The notes below the pieces were generated by a model. It was not told the DNA's origin, searched no databases, and worked only from the letters and a program-made list of their open reading frames with translations. The position numbers and the translations under genes are program-made. A stretch of 22,570 nucleotides of DNA from Nemertoderma westbladi (Eukaryota; Xenacoelomorpha; Nemertodermatida; Nemertodermatidae), in NCBI GenBank assembly GCA_032718475.1, contig JAUCBJ010008000.1, positions 1 to 22,570 of the forward strand, in the 5' to 3' direction. How positions within the stretch are numbered: the first letter of the stretch is position 1; each line of letters begins with the position of its first letter. Below are positions 1-12,200 of the stretch, one piece after another.

Positions 1-29
1 CTAGATATTTTTTTTATTTTGTTCTCAAG

Positions 30-258
30 GGTTTGATGATTTCGATGTTGATACAGTTCCTATTGTAATAGCCAATAGTAGTGACTCGAACTCCCTGGTC
101 GCCATGGCGAAAAAGTCTCGTATAATAATCAACTGCGTGGGTCCATTCCGTCACCACGGTGAACCGGTTGTGGAGGCATGCGTGGACTACCACTGTCATT
201 ACGTTGATATTAGTGGTGAACCCGAGTTTATGGAGAGAATGGAATGGAAGTACAATAG
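30..258 (+). CDS. SCCPDH: SCCPDH exon A (first exon in window): C-terminal part of Rossmann domain
   Basis: An acceptor (TTCTCAAG before base 30) opens the exon in the frame starting FDDFDVDTVPIVIANSS. The exon encodes 75 whole codons, with NCVGPFRHHGEPVVEAC and DISGEPEFMERM as the diagnostic family motifs. The donor is AATAG|GTTGGT at 258/259. It was chosen because joining to base 8799 gives WKYN-S-RASDNGVY, which lines up without gaps with the vertebrate K-Y-x-x-x-A-x-D-x-GVY segment. The intron phase is 2. Reading past the donor reaches a stop at 302-304. The last ~13 exon bases are also the beginning of the 32-bp tandem repeat that fills intron 1. Confidence 0.93.
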
Positions 259-3200
259 GTTGGTATTTATAGAGCTCGGAAGTACAATAGGTTGGTATTT
301 ATAGAGCTCGGAAGTACAATAGGTTGGTATTTATAGAGCTCGAGAAGTACAATAGGTTGGTATTTATAAAGCTCGGAAGTACAATAGGTTGGTATTTATA
401 GAGCTCGGAAGTACAATAGGTTGGTATTTATAGAGCTCGGAAGTACAATAGGTTGGTATTTATAGAGCTCGGAAGTACAATAGGTTGGTATTTATAGAGC
501 TCGGAAGTACAATAGGTTGGTATTTATAGAGCTCGGAAGTACAATAGGTTGGTATTTATAGAGCTCGGAAGTACAATAGGTTGGTATTTATAGAGCTCGG
601 AAGTACAATAGGTTGGTATTTATAGAGCTCGGAAGTACAATAGGTTGGTATTTATAGAGCTCGGAAGTACAATAGGTTGGTATTTATAGAGCTCGGAAGT
701 ACAATAGGTTGGTATTTATAAAGCTCGGAAGTACAATAGGTTGGTATTTATAGAGCTCGGAAGTACAATAGGTTGGTATTTATAGAGCTCGGAAGTACAA
801 TAGGTTGGTATTTATAGAGCTCGGAAGTACAATAGGTTGGTATTTATAGAGCTCGGAAGTACAATAGGTTGGTATTTATAGAGCTCGGAAGTACAATAGG
901 TTGGTATTTATAGAGCTCGGAAGTACAATAGGTTGGTATTTATAGAGCTCGGAAGTACAATAGGTTGGTATTTATAGAGCTCGGAAGTACAATAGGTTGG
1001 TATTTATAGAGCTCGGAAGTACAATAGGTTGGTATTTATAGAGCTCGGAAGTACAATAGGTTGGTATTTATAGAGCTCGGAAGTACAATAGGTTGGTATT
1101 TATAGAGCTCGGAAGTACAATAGGTTGGTATTTATAGAGCTCGGAAGTACAATAGGTTGGTATTTATAGAGCTCGGAAGTACAATAGGTTGGTATTTATA
1201 GAGCTCGGAAGTACAATAGGTTGGTATTTATAGAGCTCGGAAGTACAATAGGTTGGTATTTATAGAGCTCGGAAGTACAATAGGTTGGTATTTATAGAGC
1301 TCGGAAGTACAATAGGTTGGTATTTATAGAGCTCGGAAGTACAATAGGTTGGTATTTATAGAGCTCGGAAGTACAATAGGTTGGTATTTATAGAGCTCGG
1401 AAGTACAATAGGTTGGTATTTATAGAGCTCGGAAGTACAATAGGTTGGTATTTATAGAGCTCGGAAGTACAATAGGTTGGTATTTATAGAGCTCGGAAGT
1501 ACAATAGGTTGGTATTTATAGAGCTCGGAAGTACAATAGGTTGGTATTTATAGAGCTCGGAAGTACAATAGGTTGGTATTTATAGAGCTCGGAAGTACAA
1601 TAGGTTGGTATTTATAGAGCTCGGAAGTACAATAGGTTGGTATTTATAGAGCTCGGAAGTACAATAGGTTGGTATTTATAGAGCTCGGAAGTACAATAGG
1701 TTGGTATTTATAGAGCTCGGAAGTACAATAGGTTGGTATTTATAGAGCTCGGAAGTACAATAGGTTGGTATTTATAGAGCTCGGAAGTACAATAGGTTGG
1801 TATTTATAGAGCTCGGAAGTACAATAGGTTGGTATTTATAGAGCTCGGAAGTACAATAGGTTGGTATTTATAGAGCTCGGAAGTACAATAGGTTGGTATT
1901 TATAGAGCTCGGAAGTACAATAGGTTGGTATTTATAGAGCTCGGAAGTACAATAGGTTGGTATTTATAGAGCTCGGAAGTACAATAGGTTGGTATTTATA
2001 GAGCTCGGAAGTACAATAGGTTGGTATTTATAGAGCTCGAATGAAGTACAATAGGTTGGTATTTATAGAGCTCGGAAGTACAATAGGTTGGTATTTATAG
2101 AGCTCGGAAGTACAATAGGTTGGTATTTATAGAGCTCGAATGAAGTACAATAGGTTGGTATTTATAGAGCTCGGAAGTACAATAGGTTGGTATTTATAGA
2201 GCTCGGAAGTACAATAGGTTGGTATTTATAGAGCTCGGAAGTACAATAGGTTGGTATTTATAGAGCTCGGAAGTACAATAGGTTGGTATTTATAGAGCTC
2301 GGAAGTACAATAGGTTGGTATTTATAGAGCTCGGAAGTACAATAGGTTGGTATTTATAGAGCTCGGAAGTACAATAGGTTGGTATTTATAGAGCTCGGAA
2401 GTACAATAGGTTGGTATTTATAGAGCTCGGAAGTACAATAGGTTGGTATTTATAGAGCTCGGAAGTACAATAGGTTGGTATTTATAGAGCTCGGAAGTAC
2501 AATAGGTTGGTATTTATAGAGCTCGGAAGTACAATAGGTTGGTATTTATAGAGCTCGGAAGTACAATAGGTTGGTATTTATAGAGCTCGGAAGTACAATA
2601 GGTTGGTATTTATAGAGCTCGGAAGTACAATAGGTTGGTATTTATAGAGCTCGGAAGTACAATAGGTTGGTATTTATAGAGCTCGGAAGTACAATAGGTT
2701 GGTATTTATAGAGCTCGGAAGTACAATAGGTTGGTATTTATAGAGCTCGGAAGTACAATAGGTTGGTATTTATAGAGCTCGGAAGTACAATAGGTTGGTA
2801 TTTATAGAGCTCGGAAGTACAATAGGTTGGTATTTATAGAGCTCGGAAGTACAATAGGTTGGTATTTATAGAGCTCGGAAGTACAATAGGTTGGTATTTA
2901 TAGAGCTCGGAAGTACAATAGGTTGGTATTTATAGAGCTCGGAAGTACAATAGGTTGGTATTTATAGAGCTCGGAAGTACAATAGGTTGGTATTTATAGA
3001 GCTCGGAAGTACAATAGGTTGGTATTTATAGAGCTCGGAAGTACAATAGGTTGGTATTTATAGAGCTCGGAAGTACAATAGGTTGGTATTTATAGAGCTC
3101 GGAAGTACAATAGGTTGGTATTTATAGAGCTCGGAAGTACAATAGGTTGGTATTTATAGAGCTCGGAAGTACAATAGGTTGGTATTTATAGAGCTCGGAA

Positions 3201-6200
3201 GTACAATAGGTTGGTATTTATAGAGCTCGGAAGTACAATAGGTTGGTATTTATAGAGCTCGGAAGTACAATAGGTTGGTATTTATAGAGCTCGAATGGAA
3301 GTACAATAGGTTGGTATTTATAGAGCTCGGAAGTACAATAGGTTGGTATTTATAGAGCTCGGAAGTACAATAGGTTGGTATTTATAGAGCTCGGAAGTAC
3401 AATAGGTTGGTATTTATAGAGCTCGGAAGTACAATAGGTTGGTATTTATAGAGCTCGGAAGTACAATAGGTTGGTATTTATAGAGCTCGGAAGTACAATA
3501 GGTTGGTATTTATAGAGCTCGGAAGTACAATAGGTTGGTATTTATAGAGCTCGGAAGTACAATAGGTTGGTATTTATAGAGCTCGGAAGTACAATAGGTT
3601 GGTATTTATAGAGCTCGGAAGTACAATAGGTTGGTATTTATAGAGCTCGGAAGTACAATAGGTTGGTATTTATAGAGCTCGGAAGTACAATAGGTTGGTA
3701 TTTATAGAGCTCGGAAGTACAATAGGTTGGTATTTATAGAGCTCGGAAGTACAATAGGTTGGTATTTATAGAGCTCGGAAGTACAATAGGTTGGTATTTA
3801 TAGAGCTCGGAAGTACAATAGGTTGGTATTTATAGAGCTCGGAAGTACAATAGGTTGGTATTTATAGAGCTCGGAAGTACAATAGGTTGGTATTTATAGA
3901 GCTCGGAAGTACAATAGGTTGGTATTTATAGAGCTCGGAAGTACAATAGGTTGGTATTTATAGAGCTCGGAAGTACAATAGGTTGGTATTTATAGAGCTC
4001 GGAAGTACAATAGGTTGGTATTTATAGAGCTCGGAAGTACAACGGGTTGGTATTTATAGAGCTCGGAAGTACAATGGGTTGGTATTTATAGAGCTCGGAA
4101 GTACAATAGGATGGTATTTATAGAGCTCGGAAGTACAATAGGTTGGTATTTATAGAGCTCGGAAGTACAATAGGTTGGTATTTATAGAGCTCGAATGGAA
4201 GTACATTATGTTGGTATTTATAGAGCTCGGAAGTACAATAGGTTGGTATTTATAGAGCTCGCAAGTACAATAGGTTGGTATTTATAGAGCTCGGAAGTAC
4301 AATAGGTTGGTATTTATAGAGCTCAAATGGAAGTACATTATGTTGGTATTTATAGAGCTCGGAAGTACAATAGGTTGGTATTTATAGAGCTCGCAAGTAC
4401 AATAGGTTGGTATTTATAGAGCTCGGAAGTACAATAGGTTGGTATTTATAAAGCTCGGAAGTACAATAGGTTGGTATTTATAGAGCTCGGAAGTACAATA
4501 GGTTGGTATTTATAGAGCTCGGAAGTACAATAGGTTGGTATTTATAGAGCTCGAATGGAAGTACATTATGTTGGTATTTATAGAGCTCGGAAGTACAATA
4601 GGTTGGTATTTATAGAGCTCGGAAGTACAATAGGTTGGTATTTATAGAGCTCGGAAGTACAATAGGTTGGTATTTATAGAGCTCGGAAGTACAATAGGTT
4701 GGTATTTATAGAGCTCGAATGGAAGTACATTATGTTGGTATTTATAGAGCTCGGAAGTACAATAGGTTGGTATTTATAGAGCTCGGAAGTACAATAGGTT
4801 GGTATTTATAGAGCTCGGAAGTACAATAGGTTGGTATTTATAGAGCTCGGAAGTACAATAGGTTGGTATTTATAGAGCTCGGAAGTACAATAGGTTGGTA
4901 TTTATAAAGCTCGGAAGTACAATAGGTTGGTATTTATAGAGCTCGGAAGTACAATAGGTTGGTATTTATAGAGCTCGGAAGTACAATAGGTTGGTATTTA
5001 TAGAGCTCGGAAGTACAATAGGTTGGTATTTATAAAGCTCGGAAGTACAATAGGTTGGTATTTATAGAGCTCGGAAGTACAATAGGTTGGTATTTATAAA
5101 GCTCGGAAGTACAATAGGTTGGTATTTATAAAGCTCGGAAGTACAATAGGTTGGTATTTATAGAGCTCGGAAGTACAATAGGTTGGTATTTATAAAGCTC
5201 GGAAGTACAATAGGTTGGTATTTATAGAGCTCGGAAAGTACAATAGGTTGGTATTTATAGAGCTCGGAAGTACAATAGGTTGGTATTTATAGAGCTCGGA
5301 AGTACAATAGGTTGGTATTTATAGAGCTCGGAAGTACAATAGGTTGGTCATTTATATAGCTCGGAAGTACATTATGTTGGTATTTATAGAGCTCGGAAGT
5401 ACAATAGGTTGGTATTTATAGAGCTCGGAAGTACAATAGGTTGGTATTTATAAAGCTCGGAAGTACAATAGGTTGGTATTTATAGAGCTCGGAAGTACAA
5501 TAGGTTGGTATTTATAGAGCTCGGAAGTACAATAGGTTGGTATTTATAAAGCTCGGAAGTACAATAGGTTGGTATTTATAGAGCTCGGAAGTACAATAGG
5601 TTGGTATTTATAGAGCTCGGAAGTACAATAGGTTGGTATTTATAGAGCTCGGAAGTACAATAGGTTGGTATTTATAGAGCTCGGAAGTACAATAGGTTGG
5701 TATTTAAGAGCTCGGAAGTACAATGGGTTGGTATTTATAGAGCTCGGAAGTACAATAGGTTGGTATTTATAGAGCTCGGAAGTACAATGGGTTGGTATTT
5801 ATAGAGCTCGGAAGTACAATAGGTTGGTATTTATAGAGCTCGGAAGTACAATGGGTTGGTATTTATAGAGCTCGGAAGTACAATGGGTTGGTATTTATAG
5901 AGCTCGGAAGTACAATAGGATGGTATTTATAGAGCTCGGAAGTACAATGGGTTGGTATTTATAGAGCTCGGAAGTACAATGGGTTGGTATTTATAGAGCT
6001 CGGAAGTACAATGGGTTGGTATTTATAGAGCTCGGAAGTACAATGGGTTGGTATTTATAGAGCTCGGAAGTACAATAGGTTGGTATTTATAGAGCTCGGA
6101 AGTACAATAGGTTGGTATTTATAGAGCTCGGAAGTACAATAGGTTGGTATTTATAGAGCTCGGAAGTACAATGGGTTGGTATTTATAGAGCTCGGAAGTA

Positions 6201-9200
6201 CAATAGGTTGGTATTTATAGAGCTCGAAAGTACAATGGGTTGGTATTTATAGAGCTCGGAAGTACAATGGGTTGGTATTTATAGAGCTCGGAAGTACAAT
6301 GGGTTGGTATTTATAGAGCTCGGAAGTACAATAGGTTGGTATTTATAGAGCTCGAATGGAAGTACAATAGGTTGGTATTTATAGAGCTCGGAAGTACAAT
6401 AGGTTGGTATTTATAGAGCTCGGAAGTACAATGGGTTGGTATTTATAGAGCTCGGAAGTACAATAGGTTGGTATTTATAGAGCTCGAATGGAAGTACAAT
6501 AGGTTGGTATTTATAGAGCTCGAATGGAAGTACAATAGGTTGGTATTTATAGAGCTCGGAAGTACAATAGGTTGGTATTTATATAGCTCGGAAGTACAAT
6601 AGGTTGTATGCTGTTCCTCCACTTTTTGTTTATAAGAATGTAATCCAGCTGTGCTCTTGCTACATTTAGGGTATTGAAAGGTCCACAGCTTATTCATTCC
6701 CCTTACTCTTTTCGAATGTGGTGTTTGTTGGTATCAATTTACATTCTTCCATTAGGTCAGGTCTAAGAGTATAATCACCGACTTCTGTCCGAACTGGTGT
6801 TATACTATAGGTGTAGCCCTTGGTGTCACATCCAACAATGACTTTAACATTGTGTTTCGGAATGTCCTTTATAAGTCCAGTCAGTTCTTCATAAAACTTG
6901 ACTGCTTGTTCTGGCTCTGAGGCATTGGTTGGACTGTAGCAACATATAACTGTTGCCTTAGGATTTCCATCAAATGTTGCAATCATAACCCTAAAATTTA
7001 TAGTCGATTCTGTTTAGGGTCTGAAGTGCTAATGGGCTATATCTTCTGCATCGTATGAACTCAAAAGAGAAGAATGGAAGTTCAATAGGTTTTTGTTCTT
7101 TTTGTGGAATTTCTGGAGCTACTTAAATAAATATGTCAGTGAAATTGAATAAGGAAATAATATAATATTCTAGAATAGGGATGTCCCGGAATTCCGTTCC
7201 GGCCGGAATTCCGGCGGTTTTTGCCCGATTCCGGTTCCAGCCGGAATTGCCGGAATGGGGTCAATTCCGGCCGGAATTTTACCGGAATTGCTAAGTTCCT
7301 ATCTAGTTTGATAGTTGCACATTTTGCACGTTGATATGTAACATATTTCCAAAAACATTCCACCTGGTAATCAAACTAAAATGGTCCCACCATCTGTAAC
7401 ACCACTTAAGTAGTATTCATATACAATTCACAATAACCATCATAATTTACATTAACTAATGAAATGCATCAATATGCCCGTGCCCCACTGGTCAGAATGT
7501 CAAAATGAATGCCTCATTGCTCCATAGGTAACACAAGTCATGAGTCATTTGATAAAAAATATAAGATGCATCTCACATTTACTGCATATTTATACCCAAA
7601 GTAACCAATCACAGGCCTCTTGCCGGATATAACATAACACATGAGTCATGTGTCAAAAGATGGAACATGGGACATAATCACTTTCGTCTCCTTGGTCGTA
7701 ACTTACGATTTACCAGTGGAGACGCTCCCATTGAAACCAACGTGTTCCATAATTTATTCTGACTAAGACTTTCTAAGACTTACCAGTGGAGCACGGGCCT
7801 TAAATAGTGGTTTTTTCAATTTGCTTTTTACAATTTGTTTATAAAATGGCGTTTTTAGATTGATCTTACACTATTTTACATTGATTTTATATTATTTTAT
7901 ATTAATTATTAAATAATATGATAATATTATGATGGGTATTATCTCGTCCAACGTAACATATAGAATGACCCCTAAAGATTTGCAGCTTATTTCCATGCGG
8001 GTCCTTTATGTTACTTGGTTACAAATACAATATTACACAAATACAATTACTACTCTAACTTAAAACTAATATAAAACGTTATTACAATACGTACAGGTCT
8101 TGCGTCGTAGGTGCTTCATAATATAGTAGTTTTGTTTCTATTTACAGCAAATCCATTTCTTACCATAAATCTATTTATTCCCAGCAATAATTAAACTGTA
8201 ACATGTGATGTACTATTGGCCTCTTTTATTGTTTTGGTTCAAATAACATGTCACTGTAACATGCTCCTTTCCCTTAAAGACACCAGGATATTGCACCAAA
8301 GGACCTACCTAATGACGCGAAACCATAGGTTTTTGTTTAACGTAGGTTTTTAGGAGTCTAAATGCTAATAACCTAACTTTTGGCCAAAGTTATAGATTTT
8401 AGAAAAATTTTTATTGAATTCCCTGTCGTTCAATGCCGAAGTACCATCCCGTCCCCTTAACGACCCAGGCCATTCTCCACTCCACCCACTTTAATTCCCC
8501 CCAAGGTTCTGATTCCTTTCATTATCAAACTTAGCTGTTCTGTAGAAATTAAAAAAAATCATTTGTTTCACACAAAATTGTAAAGTTTCATGGGTCATTT
8601 AGTGTATTTCACTAATTATAGAAAATTCCGGTTCCGGCCGGAATTCCGGCCGGAATATTCCGGCATGTTGAATTCCGGTTCCGGTTCCGGCCGGAATCAA
8701 AATATCGATTCCGGGACATCCCTATTCTAGAACATTGCTCTACTTTTTTTTATTGTTGGTATTCTTATTATTATTATTATTTTTCCGTTTTTTTTTAGTC
8801 GCGCTAGTGATAATGGCGTTTATATCGTCTCCGCCTGCGGATTCGACTCGATTCCCGCTGAGATGGGAGTGGTTCATCTCAAGAAGGCATTCAGTGATGC
8901 TGACAGCACTCTCACTGGAGTAGAGAGTTACATGTCATTTATATCCGGATCTTCAGGGTTCACAGTAAGTATGAATTTACTTTATTATTAAATTATATAT
9001 TACCGTAAAATTTTACTAATAATAATTATTTTTTGCTGATAAGGAAGTGAAATCGAGAGCATATTGAAAATATGTTACACGTTATTTAACAGAAATATTG
9101 TACCATATTGTACCATATTGTACCATATTGTACCATATTGTACCATATTGTACCATATTGTACCATATTGTACCATATTGTACCATATTGTACCATATTG

Positions 9201-12200
9201 TACCATATTGTACCATATTGTACCATATTGTACCATATTGTACCATATTGTACCATATTGTACCATATTGTACCATATTGTACCATATTGTACCATATTG
9301 TACCATATTGTACCATATTGTACCATATTGTACCATATTGTACCATATTGTACCATATTGTACCATATTGTACCATATTGTACCATATTGTACCATATTG
9401 TACCATATTGTACCATATTGTACCATATTGTACCATATTGTACCATATTGTACCATATTGTACCATATTGTACCATATTGTACCATATTGTACCATATTG
9501 TACCATATTGTACCATATTGTACCATATTGTACCATATTGTACCATATTGTACCATATTGTACCATATTGTACCATATTGTACCATATTGTACCATATTG
9601 TACCATATTGTACCATATTGTACCATATTGTACCATATTGTACCATATTGTACCATATTGTACCATATTGTACCATATTGTACCATATTGTACCATATTG
9701 TACCATATTGTACCATATTGTACCATATTGTACCATATTGTACCATATTGTACCATATTGTACCATATTGTACCATATTGCCGGCCAGCATCTATCAATA
9801 ATATTTGTATCCCAATGAAAAACCAATATTCATACCGTATTAACTCGAATAAGAGTCTGGGCGTTTAAGTTTATATATAAATTGCCAATTGGGAAGGCGT
9901 TTATTCGGGAAGGCGTTTATTCGGGGAAGGCGTTTATTCGGGGAAGGCGTTTATTCGGGGAGGGCGTTTATTCGGGGAAGGCGTTTATTCGGGGAAGGCG
10001 TTTATTCGGGGAAGGCGTTTATTCGGGGAAGGCGTTTATTCGGGGAAGGCGTTTATTCGGGGAAGGCGTTTATTCGAGGGGGGCATTTATTCGGGGAAGG
10101 CGTTTATTCGGGGAAGGCGTTTATTCGGGGAAGGCGTTTATTCGGGGAAGGCGTTTATTCGGGGAAGGCGTTTATTCGGGGAAGGCGTTTATTCGGGGAA
10201 GGCGTTTATTCGGGGAAGGCGTTTATTCGGGGAAGGCGTTTATTCGGGGAAGGCGTTTATTCGGGGAAGGCGTTTATTCGGGGAAGGCGTTTATTCGGGG
10301 AAGGCGTTTATTCGGGGAAGGCGTTTATTCGAGGGGGGCATTTATTCGGGGAAGGCGTTTATTCGGGGAAGGCGTTTATTCGGGGAAGGCGTTTATTCGG
10401 GGAAGGCGTTTATTCGGGGAAGGCGTTTATTCGGGGAAGGCGTTTATTCGAGGGGGGCATTTATTCGGGGAAGGCGTTTATTCGGGGAAGGCGTTTATTC
10501 GGGGAAGGCGTTTATTCGGGGAAGGCGTTTATTCGGGGAAGGCGTTTATTCGGGGAAGGCGTTTATTCGGGGAAGGCGTTTATTCGGGGAAGGCGTTTAT
10601 TCGGGGAAGGCGTTTATTCGGGGAAGGCGTTTATTCGGGGAAGGCGTTTATTCGGGGAAGGCGTTTATTCGGGGAAGGCGTTTATTCGGGGAGGGCGTTT
10701 ATTCGGGGAAGGCGTTTATTCGGGGAAGGCGTTTATTCGGGGAAGGCGTTTATTCGGGGAAGGCGTTTATTCGGGGAAGGCGTTTATTCGAGGGGGGCAT
10801 TTATTCGGGGAAGGCGTTTATTCGGGGAAGGCGTTTATTCGGGGAAGGCGTTTATTCGGGGAAGGCGTTTATTCGGGGAAGGCGTTTATTCGGGGAAGGC
10901 GTTTATTCGGGGAAGGCGTTTATTCGGGGAAGGCGTTTATTCGGGGAAGGCGTTTATTCGGGGAAGGCGTTTATTCGGGGAAGGCGTTTATTCGGGGAAG
11001 GCGTTTATTCGGGGAAGGCGTTTATTCGGGGAAGGCGTTTATTCGAGGGGGGCATTTATTCGGGGAAGGCGTTTATTCGGGGAAGGCGTTTATTCGGGGA
11101 AGGCGTTTATTCGGGGAAGGCGTTTATTCGGGGAAGGCGTTTATTCGGGGAAGGCGTTTATTCGAGGGGGGCATTTATTCGGGGAAGGCGTTTATTCGGG
11201 GAAGGCGTTTATTCGGGGAAGGCGTTTATTCGGGGAAGGCGTTTATTCGGGGAAGGCGTTTATTCGGGGAAGGCGTTTATTCGGGGAAGGCGTTTATTCG
11301 GGGAAGGCGTTTATTCGGGGAAGGCGTTTATTCGGGGAAGGCGTTTATTCGGGGAAGGCGTTTATTCGGGGAAGGCGTTTATTCGGGGAAGGCGTTTATT
11401 CGGGGAAGGCGTTTATTCGGGGAAGGCGTTTATTCGAGGGGGGCATTTATTCGGGGAAGGCGTTTATTCGGGGAAGGCGTTTATTCGGGGAAGGCGTTTA
11501 TTCGGGGAAGGCGTTTATTCGGGGAAGGCGTTTATTCGGGGAAGGCGTTTATTCGAGGGGGGCATTTATTCGGGGAAGACGTTTAAGTTCCAAATTGTGT
11601 GGTTCGAGTGGGGGTGTTTGTTTATGTTTTAGATTTTCAGCATTTTGAATCTAAATACCCTAATAAAGAATGTTGTTAAATTCAAGAAAACAAGTTAAAC
11701 AAAATAAATAATTCAAATAAAACTAGGAATATCTTTATTACACATATTACCGCGGTACAACACCCTAAAATTATATTTACTTCAATTTGGCCTTATATAT
11801 TAATGACAATCGTGTGCTAGAGGCATCGCTCACTAATCGTGGCTCGCCCCACATAGTAATATTATTAAATGTCGGGACGTTTATTCGGCCGGAGGAGTTT
11901 AAGTTGCTAATTTGATGGTAAAGTGGGCGTTTAGTCGAAGAACTACGGAGTAATATATTGATAAAATTAAATTATTCTTCTTGTTTACCTATTCACTTAT
12001 AATTAATTGAAACTTTATTTGCATTCGTTTATCCTAATTGATTTGGCAATAATAATAATTGTATTTACAGGCTAACCAAGGAACCTGGCAGACTATAATC
12101 GAATCTCTAGCGAACGCAAACGAGTTGTCTAGACTGCGACGCGCGATCGGTCGCAAAGAGATCCCGTACAGCCAATTCGGCCCCCCGAAACGCGGTTCGG

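Noticed and set aside
246-6607. CRISPR-like array
   Set aside because: There are no unique spacers: units are contiguous 32-bp copies, and the sequence is an animal intron.
8735-8923. Alternative 62-codon frame beginning in the polypyrimidine tract
   Set aside because: It is a shifted frame of exon B; the correct frame gives the conserved GVYIVSACGFDSIP block.
9064-9868. Several overlapping ~240-codon open frames on both strands across the decamer array
   Set aside because: They arise because a 10-bp unit without stop codons repeats exactly; the predicted proteins are pure decapeptide repeats on both strands, with no start context or homology.
9882-11648. Two long plus-strand open frames of 565 and 588 codons
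   Set aside because: They are read-through of the 17-bp satellite, which has no stop in any plus frame. Variation follows DNA monomers and shows no sign of codon constraint, and the region is intronic between exons with matching phases.
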